Made by a program: the position numbers and the translations under genes | Shown here: positions 16,807 to 25,293 of the stretch, one piece after another | Layout of the letters: the number at the start of each line of letters is the position of its first letter | Position numbering within the stretch: the first letter of the stretch is position 1 | DNA from: an uncultured Lachnospiraceae bacterium | GTDB taxonomy: Bacteria; Bacillota; Clostridia; Lachnospirales; Lachnospiraceae | Assembly (NCBI GenBank): GCA_910579285.1 | Contig: CAJTTT010000028.1 | Coordinates: 5,816-42,595, forward strand | Direction: 5' to 3' | DNA length: 36,780 nucleotides | Notes under the pieces: model-generated | The model's database searches: none | Told to the model about the DNA's origin: nothing | What the model saw: the letters and a program-made list of their open reading frames with translations, nothing else

Positions 16807-17799
16807 CTACTTGATCTTGATGTTACGAAGCACCGCTGCGCTTCTGGTACTCTTCATGGCAATCGCTGCCAGCATTTCCACTTCACCCGTCTTAACTGCC
16901 CCCGGAGTTTTAAAATCAGGGGGATACTGTGAAATGAACTTATTTCCTTTCACCGTGACGCCGTGGAAATTCTCCAGTCCGATCACCGGCGCGTAGATAT
17001 CCGTCAGCCCCGTCACGCTGGCTTCCCCGATCATTCTGGTAGCAATCGGTATCACAGGAGTCTCTTCGTATGTCCCATTATTCAGTTTCGGGTAATACCC
17101 CATATCCACAAAAGGGATATCATCATAGGCCGCCACTTTTTTCCCAAAGGAATTTTCCGCATGGGTCAGATATCCGGCTCTTCTGGCCGCTGCCTTCAGT
17201 TTGGTGATCATAAAAGTATTTCCCATGATGCAGCTCGCCCGCCCGTTCAAGCTTGCCAGGAACTCATCCAGAAGATCTAACAGCTCCTTGTAATTCTTAT
17301 CCAGCGCATCCGATGTGGATATATCCAGATATTTTCCTGCATTGATCTCCGTGCTGCTTTCCCGCAGCGCCTTATCCAGCCCGTCAAAAGTAGTGGTATC
17401 CGAATCCGCGTCACCATCAATAACTGTTTTGGAAAATGCCGTGCAGGTCGCTTTGATCTTAGCCTCTGTCTGCCTGGCAACTTCCGACGCCTTACCCGAC
17501 GAATTTTCAATCACACGGTCAATCTGGTAGGAACCGCCAAAAACTTTTATTTCCACGGAATGCTTCTCTCTGGTGGCCTCCTGCGGCGTATATTCTTTGT
17601 TGATCTCCCTCGTCCCAGCTACTGCAGGCGTTTTTTCACGCATGTAATTGTATGTGAGCGTGGAGCCGCCGCCGTTTGCTGTCAATACATCATCAAATAC
17701 CAGCATATCAAGCAACAGGGAATTTTTCCTGAAGCTGTCAATGACCTGTTGATCAACATAGTCCGATCTTCCTTCTCTAAACTGCTCTAATGTAACCAT
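16807..17799 (-). CDS. Major capsid protein (HK97 fold)
   Basis: A 330-residue protein. It begins VTLEQFREGRSDYVDQQVID and has the E-loop-like and spine-helix pattern of the HK97-fold coat proteins (FSKTVIDGDADSDTTTFDG, LLDEFLASLNGRASCIMGN, VPVIPIATRMIG). It lies directly after the scaffold gene. The ending LAAIAMKSTRSAAVLRNI is typical. Length is normal for a siphophage coat. Confidence 0.85.
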   Translation of the reverse strand: MVTLEQFREGRSDYVDQQVIDSFRKNSLLLDMLVFDDVLTANGGGSTLTYNYMREKTPAVAGTREINKEYTPQEATREKHSVEIKVFGGSYQIDRVIENSSGKASEVARQTEAKIKATCTAFSKTVIDGDADSDTTTFDGLDKALRESSTEINAGKYLDISTSDALDKNYKELLDLLDEFLASLNGRASCIMGNTFMITKLKAAARRAGYLTHAENSFGKKVAAYDDIPFVDMGYYPKLNNGTYEETPVIPIATRMIGEASVTGLTDIYAPVIGLENFHGVTVKGNKFISQYPPDFKTPGAVKTGEVEMLAAIAMKSTRSAAVLRNIKIK

Positions 17800-17813
17800 T
17801 CTTTCTTTTCCTC

Positions 17814-18392
17814 CTATTCCTCATCTCCGGAATACATCCGGGCATAAGCCTCTTCGAGTGACTGGGGCGCTGCATCATCACCAGATACATCCCCCGTTTC
17901 CAGCTTCTTGATCCCTGCGCGGACCAACTGCCCGGCGTCAGTCCCGGGATCCTCAAACTGCCCGGCATGGTTTTTCTTAAGGCTGTTTACCAGTTCATCC
18001 ACACCGGTCACTTTTCCGTCATCACCGATCCTGACCTTACTGATCTCCCCGGTTTTTTCCGCCTGATACATCAGGTAATCCACATCCGCTGCATGTGCCT
18101 TTGTCAACGCAACAATAAGCTGGGTGTTGATCTGCCCCTGCCGCACCGTCTCCTGCAGTTTTCTGATCTCCTCCGCCGCCGTCGTATCCGGCAAAGTTGC
18201 CTGTTCCCCTGCCGCTTTCTGCTGCTTCGCATCTTCCTCCAGCTTCTCCTTCTCCTCCTGCAGCCTGGTGATCGTTTCCTCCGGGTTCTCCACGGACGAT
18301 ACATACAGCCTGTTTGCGGACATTGCATCCATGACCGCTTTGATCTGCTCATCCGTGTAGCCCTGCACTTTGAGAACTGCCCTTAAATCCAT
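17814..18392 (-). CDS. Phage scaffolding protein (GP20-like)
   Basis: About 192 residues; the ATG at 18392 and an in-frame GTG at 18398 both lie downstream of AGGAGGG, so the start is uncertain by two codons. A long coiled coil (about 35-95, ITRLQEEKEKLEEDAKQQK) and a short C-terminal helix (LEEAYARMYSGDEE) are the hallmarks of scaffold proteins of the GP20 type, the C-terminal helix binding coat protein. No protease domain is present. Confidence 0.8.
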   Translation of the reverse strand: MDLRAVLKVQGYTDEQIKAVMDAMSANRLYVSSVENPEETITRLQEEKEKLEEDAKQQKAAGEQATLPDTTAAEEIRKLQETVRQGQINTQLIVALTKAHAADVDYLMYQAEKTGEISKVRIGDDGKVTGVDELVNSLKKNHAGQFEDPGTDAGQLVRAGIKKLETGDVSGDDAAPQSLEEAYARMYSGDEE

Positions 18393-18420
18393 CTCCACTT
18401 TCCCTCCTGTTTTTTGTACT

Positions 18421-18445
18421 AAAAAAAGACCCGAAGGTCTTTTTC
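18421..18445 (-). terminator. UUCG-loop terminator inside the late operon
   Basis: On the minus strand AAAAAGACC-UUCG-GGTCTTTTTTT forms a short stem with a very stable UUCG loop and a long U run. It lies between the small cysteine protein and the scaffold gene. It may lower, or set the level of, transcription into the capsid genes. It would also work on the plus strand. Confidence 0.8.
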
Positions 18446-18479
18446 TGGTTTATAAAATCCTGCATGGCAGGAAGTTACC

Positions 18480-18644
18480 TTAATGATCTATTTCTTCAAA
18501 TTTAATCCCAGGGGCGCACTCAATATCCTCATCTTCCCACATCTTTTCCGCCGGGATTCCATCTGGGAAAGCCTTGCAGATATCCTCTGTGCCGCTTTCT
18601 ATGAAATGCCTGCAGTAATCGCATTTGGGCTCCTGTAAACTCAT
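18480..18644 (-). CDS. Small cysteine-rich (Com-like) protein
   Basis: A 54-residue protein not overlapping any larger frame, starting with ATGA overlap at the stop of the MuF-like gene, with GAGGTGG upstream. It has CDYCRHF near the N-terminus (C8, C11) and two further cysteines (C23, C43), arranged as a possible zinc site. In Mu, the small zinc protein Com activates translation of mom, but this position (between MuF and scaffold) fits small phage zinc-ribbon proteins of unknown role. No function is assigned. Confidence 0.6.
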   Translation of the reverse strand: MSLQEPKCDYCRHFIESGTEDICKAFPDGIPAEKMWEDEDIECAPGIKFEEIDH

Positions 18645-20095
18645 CTTTTCCACCTCTCGATATATTCCTTCAAAATGTTTTTGACCGCATCAGGAAGCTC
18701 CTCCCCGCGCCGCGCTCTGACAAACGCTTCTGCTATGCCGTCATTCCCGGTCGTATCCTTGTCCCCATACTTTGACATCCCGCGCAACTGTTCTCTTAAC
18801 CTTTCTATTTCTTTACGCCTGCGATTGTATTCTTCATCTGTGCGACAGTCCTGATAACACATACAGTGCGCCATTTCATGGGCGATATAATCTTCAAGCG
18901 TCTTTCCTGCGAAACGTCTTCTCTCATATCTGTCCGTCAGCAAATTCTGTATCCTAATAAAATCAGCATCCCGGTTGATCACCATATCAATGATACCGTC
19001 ATGGTATCCTGTGATAAAAATATCTCTCTTAGCAGCAGACTCCACATAAATACCATGCAGACCGATAACATATTCATTTTGAAGCTTCCCTAACGCTTTG
19101 TCAAGTTCCTCCTTAACCGCACGGTCAATTCCCTTGATCTGCAAGACTGCTTCAGGAAAAGACACTTTCTTTCCCATATCTGATATGTACCTGGAATATT
19201 TCCCCTTCCACTCCCTGTAGCTGTCTGATTTAATGCTCACCACTTCCCCCGCCGCCCGGCTGTAGCGGTATTCCTCGCTGCCAAGGTTCCATCTCGCCCG
19301 CTGGTTCATACAGCAGCGGCACTGTATATCCTCTTTCGCGATGCCAAACCCTCCCGGATACATTGCCCTTGCGCCGGAAGACGGGATCACAAATTCCTCC
19401 TCCAGCTCCCGGATCTGCCCGTCCAGCTCCACATGTGTCTCTCTGGTTACGTTGTCCAGCGTGGAAATCCACTCCTTTTCCACATCCGCACCTTTTCTCT
19501 TTGCCGTGGTCATGCAGTCCATCTCCGACTCGCTGGTGACACGGTGGCCTTCCGTCCTTGCGATAATACAGGCACGCGAAAGACTGATGCCTGCCTTCAG
19601 TGAAATCTGTCTGGCAATGGAAGCGTAATCACGACCGGTAGAAAAGCCTCTGGCGATCTCCGCTTTCACTGACCCCTTAAGCTGGTCTACATTCTCATAC
19701 AGTCTCTGGGAAAATTTAAGGTCTTTTGTATCCCTGTTGATGCACTTTTGAACTTTGGTTTCGTCGATCTGCAGAAGCAGATCCACGCCATCACCGTGCA
19801 TCCCGTACAGGCATCCAAGATACGCTTCCCGATATACCCCGTCAAGATATTCCGACATATCTTCCACGTTCTGCTCACCCAGCTTATGCAGGATAGTCTT
19901 AAGCTGAGCCTCCAGCATCAGCTGGTGCTTCATCTGGTAGGCATTCTTCTCCTGAAAAGAAAGCGACTCTTTCATCTTTCGGACTTTTGCTTTTATTTCT
20001 GCCAGGGCATCCTTATAATTCTGCTTCAGCTGCCGCAGTATCCTTTCCTCCTGATCCAGCAGCTCCAGCTGCACTTCCCTCTTCCTCTTGTCCAT
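18641..20095 (-). CDS. MuF-type minor head protein with C-terminal HEXXH metallopeptidase-like domain
   Basis: A 484-residue protein with two parts. The N-terminal 270 residues are a coiled coil followed by the SPP1 gp7/MuF head morphogenesis domain: SRACIIARTEGHRVTSESE, STLDNVTRETHVELDGQ, and the conserved QCRCCM end. This places it inside the capsid at the portal. The extra C-terminal 190 residues end with HEMAH (residues 406-410), a zincin signature HEXXH, and GIAEAF with E456 as possible third ligand. MuF fused to a C-terminal effector is a known type of phage polymorphic toxin, injected with the DNA. The target is unknown. It overlaps the end of the portal gene by 83 nt. Confidence 0.82.
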   Translation of the reverse strand: MDKRKREVQLELLDQEERILRQLKQNYKDALAEIKAKVRKMKESLSFQEKNAYQMKHQLMLEAQLKTILHKLGEQNVEDMSEYLDGVYREAYLGCLYGMHGDGVDLLLQIDETKVQKCINRDTKDLKFSQRLYENVDQLKGSVKAEIARGFSTGRDYASIARQISLKAGISLSRACIIARTEGHRVTSESEMDCMTTAKRKGADVEKEWISTLDNVTRETHVELDGQIRELEEEFVIPSSGARAMYPGGFGIAKEDIQCRCCMNQRARWNLGSEEYRYSRAAGEVVSIKSDSYREWKGKYSRYISDMGKKVSFPEAVLQIKGIDRAVKEELDKALGKLQNEYVIGLHGIYVESAAKRDIFITGYHDGIIDMVINRDADFIRIQNLLTDRYERRRFAGKTLEDYIAHEMAHCMCYQDCRTDEEYNRRRKEIERLREQLRGMSKYGDKDTTGNDGIAEAFVRARRGEELPDAVKNILKEYIERWKR

Positions 20096-21494
20096 ATAAG
20101 AGCTCCCTGATCATTTCTGTTTCCTGCGGCTGCATTTTTTTCTCTGCCGCCGTCTGGTAATCAATTTCCAGCACGCCGCACAGTTCTTTTAACAGGATAT
20201 CTGCATCAATGACTGCTTCCGCATCAAGAAGCGCCCCCACCTGCTCCCTCCGTGTTTCCGCATCCAGCTTCCTGATTTCAGCGTCCTCTTTCTCATCCGT
20301 AGGCACCATCGGATCGATTTTAATTACCACATCATCTGTGGTATACGAAGTCCCTTCCCTTGCATTAATTTCCTCAATGACAATCCCGAGAAGCTGCCGG
20401 AGGAACTTTTTTATGTTCCAGATCAGCTTCCTGCTTTTCATGTCGAGCAGCGTGTACCTGCTCTTTAAGATGATATTTGTGATATTGCCGTCGCCTGTCT
20501 GAGAGGGATTAAAGGCAAGAGCGGTGCGGTAAATATTCTTTTCATCCTCCGCCATTTTTGCAATTCTTGCTTCATAAGGTATGTTGATCGTTTTTATGTC
20601 CAGATCGCCTTTATCCCCGACACCCACAACCTTCCTCGATTTGACATTTGTCAGCAGCTCATCATAATCCGTCCCCTTAAATCCCCTAACCACATAGATG
20701 CCTTCCGTGATATCCTGCAGGTTATTGGAAAGCCCGCTGTCCATCAGGTCGTAATCATCGATGATCGGTTTGATCTGGTGGAGCCCGGAAAGCTGTTTCC
20801 TGTTGTTATCCAGACGCAGGAAAGGGATCCTGTCACATTCCTCGTAAAATAATTCGTCTCCCGACTGATACAGCACATGCGGGCATGGATTGATTTTCAC
20901 ATTCGGATCGGGCTCTAAAGCTCCCCCCGTCTGCAGGTAATACCATGTCATATCCCTGTTCCATACCTCCACGCGGACAGCCCTTTTACCGTCTCTGATG
21001 CTTACAGGATAATAACGGATGATATAGTCATTGGTGGTATCTGTCTCCCCGCCATCCTTAACTTCCACAATCCCGATGGAATCCGCATGGCAGAATCTGG
21101 TATAGCCTTTGGCATCCCGGTACCAGTATGCATATCCGAAGCCCCTGACCACCGTATCTATCAGGATTTCCTTCATTTCCCCGATAAAGGTATCCCCGAA
21201 ATACGGTTTCAGGGACTTTTCCAGTTCCTCGCTGTCTGTCTCAAACCGAATCCCGTCTGACAGGATATACGCAACTTCCTGCTCTGCTATCTCATGGAAG
21301 AAGGGATGGGGAATACGGATGTTACTTTTGGTCACATCCTCAGCCAGTTTTCCTTCCTTTGTAATATAATAAATCCTGTACTCCAATATATCATGCTTCC
21401 CATCATAGTACCGCTGTCCAAGCCTTGCCTGCTTTTTTCGTCTGCTGTATTTATCAGCAGCAATGACCGAAGCAATCCTGCCTGTGTCAAGCAT
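20013..21494 (-). CDS. Phage portal protein (SPP1 type)
   Basis: About 493 residues. The ATG at 21494 is chosen because TTAGGAGGGG lies nine nt before; the longer frame to 21542 runs through an RNA hairpin. The sequence has SPP1-type portal features: GQRYYDGKHDIL near residue 27, the wing and stem region (YVVRGFKGTDYDELL), and the crown helices at the end (KKMQPQETEMIREL). Portals form the dodecameric channel for DNA packaging. Follows the large terminase, precedes MuF. The last 28 codons overlap the MuF gene. Confidence 0.87.
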   Translation of the reverse strand: MLDTGRIASVIAADKYSRRKKQARLGQRYYDGKHDILEYRIYYITKEGKLAEDVTKSNIRIPHPFFHEIAEQEVAYILSDGIRFETDSEELEKSLKPYFGDTFIGEMKEILIDTVVRGFGYAYWYRDAKGYTRFCHADSIGIVEVKDGGETDTTNDYIIRYYPVSIRDGKRAVRVEVWNRDMTWYYLQTGGALEPDPNVKINPCPHVLYQSGDELFYEECDRIPFLRLDNNRKQLSGLHQIKPIIDDYDLMDSGLSNNLQDITEGIYVVRGFKGTDYDELLTNVKSRKVVGVGDKGDLDIKTINIPYEARIAKMAEDEKNIYRTALAFNPSQTGDGNITNIILKSRYTLLDMKSRKLIWNIKKFLRQLLGIVIEEINAREGTSYTTDDVVIKIDPMVPTDEKEDAEIRKLDAETRREQVGALLDAEAVIDADILLKELCGVLEIDYQTAAEKKMQPQETEMIRELLYGQEEEGSAAGAAGSGGKDTAAAEAEL

Positions 21495-21518
21495 ATCCCG
21501 TCCCCTCCTAACCGCCAT

Positions 21519-21646
21519 GATTCCGCTACAGCGGAATCTCAACTCTGTGCGGAGAATACCGTATTTCAGGCATTCTCCCGAGTGAGACTTAGTACTTCTT
21601 GGCGTCCCGTCCTATGGCGGGACGTCTTTAGAAGTACTTCTCACTC
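21519..21646 (-). ncRNA. Three consecutive hairpins between terminase and portal genes
   Basis: Hairpin 1 (21580..21646) has three stacked stems: 8 bp GAGTGAGA/TCTCACTC, 9 bp AGTACTTCT/AGAAGTACT and 7 bp CGTCCCG/CGGGACG. Hairpin 2 (21551..21578) pairs GGAGAAUGCC with GGUAUUCUCC and is fully paired only as minus-strand RNA, through a G-U pair. Hairpin 3 (21519..21538) is an 8-bp stem, GATTCCGC/GCGGAATC. Together they fill the gap from the terminase stop to shortly before the portal Shine-Dalgarno. The structure may be a remnant end of an IS200/IS605-type element with guide-like RNA, a packaging site or a translational regulator; I cannot decide. Confidence 0.7.
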
Positions 21647-23172
21647 TAATATAGCCAGTTATCCGACTCCTGCCCTATCTTCTCACAGATGCCTGTGGTG
21701 GCATCCGGGGCATCGTCATGGGCGTTATTTCCCTTCGCCTGAAATGTCTTCATTGCCATATAGTAGGCATTCCATTTGTTTTTCCAGTTTCTCGGATAAT
21801 AAATGTGTTCCTGCACCCATGTGGCATTGCTCCGTATCCTCGCCTGCTTGTTGGCACTCTGAAAGAATGGCTCTATATGGGTATAATTGGAACCATACTT
21901 CTCCCTCAGGATCCGCTCCACTGAGCGGGCAAACCCGACACCGCCGTTGTTGCTCTCGATATCCGCCCATGCAACCCGGAAACGGTACAACGCATCCGCC
22001 ACATCACCCTCCGTAATGCTCATGTCCTCATCCGTGTAGATGATATCCAGCACATAAGCTTCCATATGGTAAACTCCATAGATGATGTTGCACAGGAAAT
22101 CGTCACCCTGATCGGCGGTATCACAGTAGCTCCTGATCTCTTCCAGAAGGAGATTCCCCGCATCATCCCTCGGCAGGTCGTCATATTCCTTAAAATCCTT
22201 ATACAATGAATTGACCAGATCCACCGGCTCCTGCTGGTAGTTCGCCATAAAGATGGCAAGGGACATCTTTGCCTTCTTTTTTAAATAGGACGTAAAGCTG
22301 AACAGCTCCGGGCAGAGCATTTCCTTTGTCTGCTCATCCAGACACGCCTTCATCTTAAGCACATACCAGTCACCGCCGTCCTCATCAGACAGCACCCTGC
22401 CTATAAGATCGCGGCTATTCCATCTGGTAAAGTTGAGTATCTGTATGGCATCCTCCTCCAGCCGGGAGAGGAATGTGTCCGTATACCACTGGTACTGTGC
22501 ATCCAGAAAAGCATCATTAAAAGCCTCCAGATGCGTCTTGATCGGATCATCTATGATCGCTATGGAACCACCGACGCCCGTAATGGTTCCGCCGAACCCG
22601 GTACCCAGATAGGAAAAAAACTGCCCCTCCAGTGACCACATCTGCTTCGCGCTGTCACCATACTTGATATGTACATCTGGGAAGATATCATTGAATACTG
22701 TAAATCTTTTATCTGCCTTGGTAGCCTCGATGCCATCCCGGACATTGACGGAAAACCTTCCAGCCAGTATCTCATTGTATGTGACCGCAATGATTCTCTC
22801 TTCCTGATTCTTTCCAAACACCCAGTCACAAAATTGTGACAGGCTGTAGGATTTCCCATGCCTCGGGGGAATATCTATTGCCAGGCAGCGGCATATCCTG
22901 TATTTCGTCCCCGTTTCGTCCAGTCCGGCTTTCTCCTCCTCCGTAACGATCTGCCATTCCCTGTCCGTGTTCCGTCTGATGATCCTGTGCTCCCATATCG
23001 CCTGCAGCACCTCCGCCAGTATCTTAAGATGCGGTCTCGATTCCTTAAAAAACTTAGGATTGATCAGTTTGTTATATTCCCACAGGGATGTTTTTGCACG
23101 CCTATATTCTTCCGGCACATCTTTTCCAGCGTTATTTATTTTTTCTTTATACTCCGAAGCCAGACTTCCCAT
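21646..23172 (-). CDS. terL: Terminase large subunit
   Basis: A 508-residue packaging motor. The ATPase has a Walker A-like PPRHGKS (residues 102-108), Walker B IAIIDDP (204-210) and the C-motif region LNFTRWNSRDLIGR (about 246-259). The RNase H-like nuclease follows with YCDTADQGDD (D351), ADIESNNGGVG, and the C-terminal HDDAPDAT acidic motif. It packages DNA by headful, and in Mu-like phages cuts into host DNA next to the ends. Upstream is a small helix-turn-helix protein and a DUF3486 protein. Confidence 0.93.
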   Translation of the reverse strand: MGSLASEYKEKINNAGKDVPEEYRRAKTSLWEYNKLINPKFFKESRPHLKILAEVLQAIWEHRIIRRNTDREWQIVTEEEKAGLDETGTKYRICRCLAIDIPPRHGKSYSLSQFCDWVFGKNQEERIIAVTYNEILAGRFSVNVRDGIEATKADKRFTVFNDIFPDVHIKYGDSAKQMWSLEGQFFSYLGTGFGGTITGVGGSIAIIDDPIKTHLEAFNDAFLDAQYQWYTDTFLSRLEEDAIQILNFTRWNSRDLIGRVLSDEDGGDWYVLKMKACLDEQTKEMLCPELFSFTSYLKKKAKMSLAIFMANYQQEPVDLVNSLYKDFKEYDDLPRDDAGNLLLEEIRSYCDTADQGDDFLCNIIYGVYHMEAYVLDIIYTDEDMSITEGDVADALYRFRVAWADIESNNGGVGFARSVERILREKYGSNYTHIEPFFQSANKQARIRSNATWVQEHIYYPRNWKNKWNAYYMAMKTFQAKGNNAHDDAPDATTGICEKIGQESDNWLY

Positions 23173-23225
23173 ACCAGAACCCCTGTCATTTCCAACGCAA
23201 TAAGGATCCGGCCTCTGCCAGATCC

Positions 23226-23516
23226 CTAATAATATTTTTCCCTTGACAGGATCAGCGCCGCCATATCATGTTCCTTCCGCAGCGTTTCACCTGTTATTCT
23301 GTCCTGATTCCTGTATTCCTGATTCTTTTTGCGTTTATACTCTTTTCTGAGCACTGCCCCCGCATTCTTACGCCGTTCACGCTCCACACCGTACTCCGGA
23401 AGTGTTTTCAGGTACGCTGACACCGCCTGCCTTGATATCTCCAGATAAGAGGCAATCTCCCCCACCTTCATTCCCGAGTCCAGATACAGTTCTTTTGCTC
23501 TCTCCCTCCAGGGCAT
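23226..23516 (-). CDS. Small helix-turn-helix packaging-associated protein
   Basis: About 96 residues from the ATG at 23516 (AGGTGA upstream); an in-frame ATG at 23576 is also possible. It shows a Mor/resolvase-like helix-turn-helix: RAKELYLDSGMKVGEIASYL then EISRQAVSAYLK, followed by a very basic tail. Directly upstream of the large terminase, it may be the DNA-recognising small subunit or an accessory factor. No catalytic residues. Confidence 0.6.
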   Translation of the reverse strand: MPWRERAKELYLDSGMKVGEIASYLEISRQAVSAYLKTLPEYGVERERRKNAGAVLRKEYKRKKNQEYRNQDRITGETLRKEHDMAALILSREKYY

Positions 23517-23684
23517 CTTTTCACCTGCTTTACATTTTTGTCCTCCTGTTTTTGGGCGCACGGATAGCACTGCCATTTTTATGCCCTCAGAAGGCGTTCA
23601 ACTTCGTTCAATTTGGCTTCAACTATTTTTCACACACAATCCTGCCATCTTGACCTGAAACCGCTTAAAACCGCTCCTGCGTCC

Positions 23685-24239
23685 TCACTGCATTTTTTCC
23701 ATCTCGGCCTCCGTCTCCTCCGCAAGCAGGATCAGGGTGGAAGCGATCTCCGGGTACGCTTCCCCAAGTTCCCCGTAGACCTTATCTTTCAAAAGATCCA
23801 GGGCAACATGCACGGCCCCGCGCTCCTTCCTTGCCTTGATCTTCAAGTTTTCATTGCTGACCTGTGCCCGCTGGAGCGCCGCAATGTTCTTCACAAGCTC
23901 CGCCCGCTCCTTGGGATCCATCTCATCATCCACAAGTGCCTGCATGATCAGCTGGCTGGCAAGAAGGTTGTTCGCCTCGTGGATCTCCGTTGCCGGACGG
24001 TCTACATTGTCCTTTGCAAGCAGGCTGGCATATTCTGTGGCTACCCGAACAGATTCAAACTTATTCAGGAATTTACGCCCGTACCGCCCGACGCTGCTGA
24101 AATGTACATCTTCCCCATTCTTCTGCAGGTAAGACGCAATATTCTCATAGGTCTCCCCTGCTAACAGCTTCTCTTCCACCTGCTTTTTAAGTCCATCCGG
24201 CAATGCATCAATTTTTCCGTGGCTCCTGTTATCCGCCAT
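23685..24239 (-). CDS. DUF3486 family protein (Mu gp27-like, small terminase-like)
   Basis: About 184 residues from the ATG at 24239 (TGA-C-ATG after the previous gene, with GGAGAG upstream). The N-terminal KIDALPDGLKKQVEEKLLAG, then ETYENIASYLQKNG and the SVGRYGRKF segment, is the hallmark of the DUF3486 family, the Mu gp27 relatives. This gene lies before the large terminase in Mu-like phages and is thought to be the small terminase subunit. The rest is helical with a coiled coil. Confidence 0.83.
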   Translation of the reverse strand: MADNRSHGKIDALPDGLKKQVEEKLLAGETYENIASYLQKNGEDVHFSSVGRYGRKFLNKFESVRVATEYASLLAKDNVDRPATEIHEANNLLASQLIMQALVDDEMDPKERAELVKNIAALQRAQVSNENLKIKARKERGAVHVALDLLKDKVYGELGEAYPEIASTLILLAEETEAEMEKMQ

Positions 24240-24240
24240 G

Positions 24241-24552
24241 TCACTCTCCAATCCCCGCAAGCTGGTCTGCATTACCTTCCATGTAATCGGTTCCTTCCGC
24301 TGTCAGCTTAACAATTGTTCTCGATATGCCAAGCCTTTCATTGCCCACCGTCTGCACCATTACCAGATGTTTTGCTTCCAGATAATCCACCTGCCTTGCG
24401 ATTTCTTCCTTATCGCCTGTCCCGGAATGGGCAAATGCCGCTGCCAGCACATCCATGCTGCAGCCTGTGGGCGCCGCTTTATAGCACAGTCCCAGAATCT
24501 CTTTTCGTAAAATCTCTTTTTCTGCTGTTCTGATCAGATCACTCATCTTCAA
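24241..24552 (-). CDS. Winged-helix protein (Mu gp26-like position)
   Basis: A 103-residue protein that starts with ATG within the end of the previous gene. Helix-rich N-terminus (EILRKEILGLCYKAA), a helix pair and a LVMVQTVGNERLGI beta wing give a winged-helix pattern. In Mu-like phages a protein of this size and position precedes gp27 (DUF3486). The role is unknown; DNA binding is inferred. Confidence 0.6.
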   Translation of the reverse strand: MKMSDLIRTAEKEILRKEILGLCYKAAPTGCSMDVLAAAFAHSGTGDKEEIARQVDYLEAKHLVMVQTVGNERLGISRTIVKLTAEGTDYMEGNADQLAGIGE

Positions 24553-24844
24553 ATATCACTCCTATATCTTCCAGATCTTTCTCAGCAAGGTTTACCCCTG
24601 CCGGCGTAAGCCAGATCATACCGTTGCGCCAGTCATCCTTATCGACTTCCACATGGATATACTTTTTCCCATCGCCGCCCAGATAGAATATAACCTTGCG
24701 GAGCTCCTCTTCCTGCACATAGCCCTTTGATCGGAGCAGGTTCTTAAGGGCGCTGATCCGAATGTCTGTGCCATATGTCATATACAGTTTTGAAATGACT
24801 GCTCCGCGCAACAGCTTAGCCTCTGTCACCTTTATCTGATCCAT
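24539..24844 (-). CDS. Winged-helix-like hypothetical phage protein
   Basis: A 101-residue protein (KVTEAKLLRGAVISKLYMTY, then SALKNLLRSKGYVQEEELRK and a KYIHVEVDKDDWRNGMI wing) similar in shape to the next gene, possibly a distant duplicate of it. It overlaps its neighbours on both sides (ATGG and GATGAG junctions), so translation is coupled. Ends with LTPAGVNLAEKDLED, as many winged-helix proteins do. Unknown function. Confidence 0.55.
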   Translation of the reverse strand: MDQIKVTEAKLLRGAVISKLYMTYGTDIRISALKNLLRSKGYVQEEELRKVIFYLGGDGKKYIHVEVDKDDWRNGMIWLTPAGVNLAEKDLEDIGVIFEDE

Positions 24845-25280
24845 CCCCTATTTTCCTCTCTATTGCATCCATCCGCTGATCCAGCTTTGTCATGCTCCGC
24901 TCCATCTTATTTAAAGATGTGGCGATATTATCAAGCGTTTCTAACATCCTGTCCTGGCTGGCCATCAGGATACTTTCCCGCTTTTCTGCCTCGGCACGGA
25001 TCAGCCTCTCCCTGCTCTCTGCCTCCGTTCGGATGATCTCTTCCCGTTTGGCGCTCTCCGCAAGCAGGTAATCCTCCCGCTCCCGTACCACCCTGTTCTG
25101 CTCCTCCATATTTTTCTGTGAAGTTGCATATGCCTCCTTGACCCTGTTGTCATCATTCCGGGAGCGTTTTATAAAATATCCCACAAATATAATAAGAAGA
25201 ACTGCAATAAATCCTTTTTCCGCTGCTGTATCAATCCATGAGGGTGGTATCATCTGTGTACTTGCTAAAATACCATACAT
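24816..25280 (-). CDS. Membrane-anchored coiled-coil protein (holin/UviB-like or Mu gp25-like)
   Basis: A 154-residue protein with an AGGAGG site seven nt before the ATG. One strong transmembrane helix (about residues 23-38, GFIAVLLIIFVGYFI) is followed by about 110 residues of charged coiled coil (EEQNRVVREREDYLLAES and so on). The form is close to BhlA/UviB holin-like proteins and to Mu gp25-like membrane coiled-coil proteins. It comes directly after the endolysin, so either a lysis role or a packaging/morphogenesis role is possible. Confidence 0.6.
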   Translation of the reverse strand: MYGILASTQMIPPSWIDTAAEKGFIAVLLIIFVGYFIKRSRNDDNRVKEAYATSQKNMEEQNRVVREREDYLLAESAKREEIIRTEAESRERLIRAEAEKRESILMASQDRMLETLDNIATSLNKMERSMTKLDQRMDAIERKIGDGSDKGDRG

Positions 25281-25293
25281 ATCTCATCCTCCT

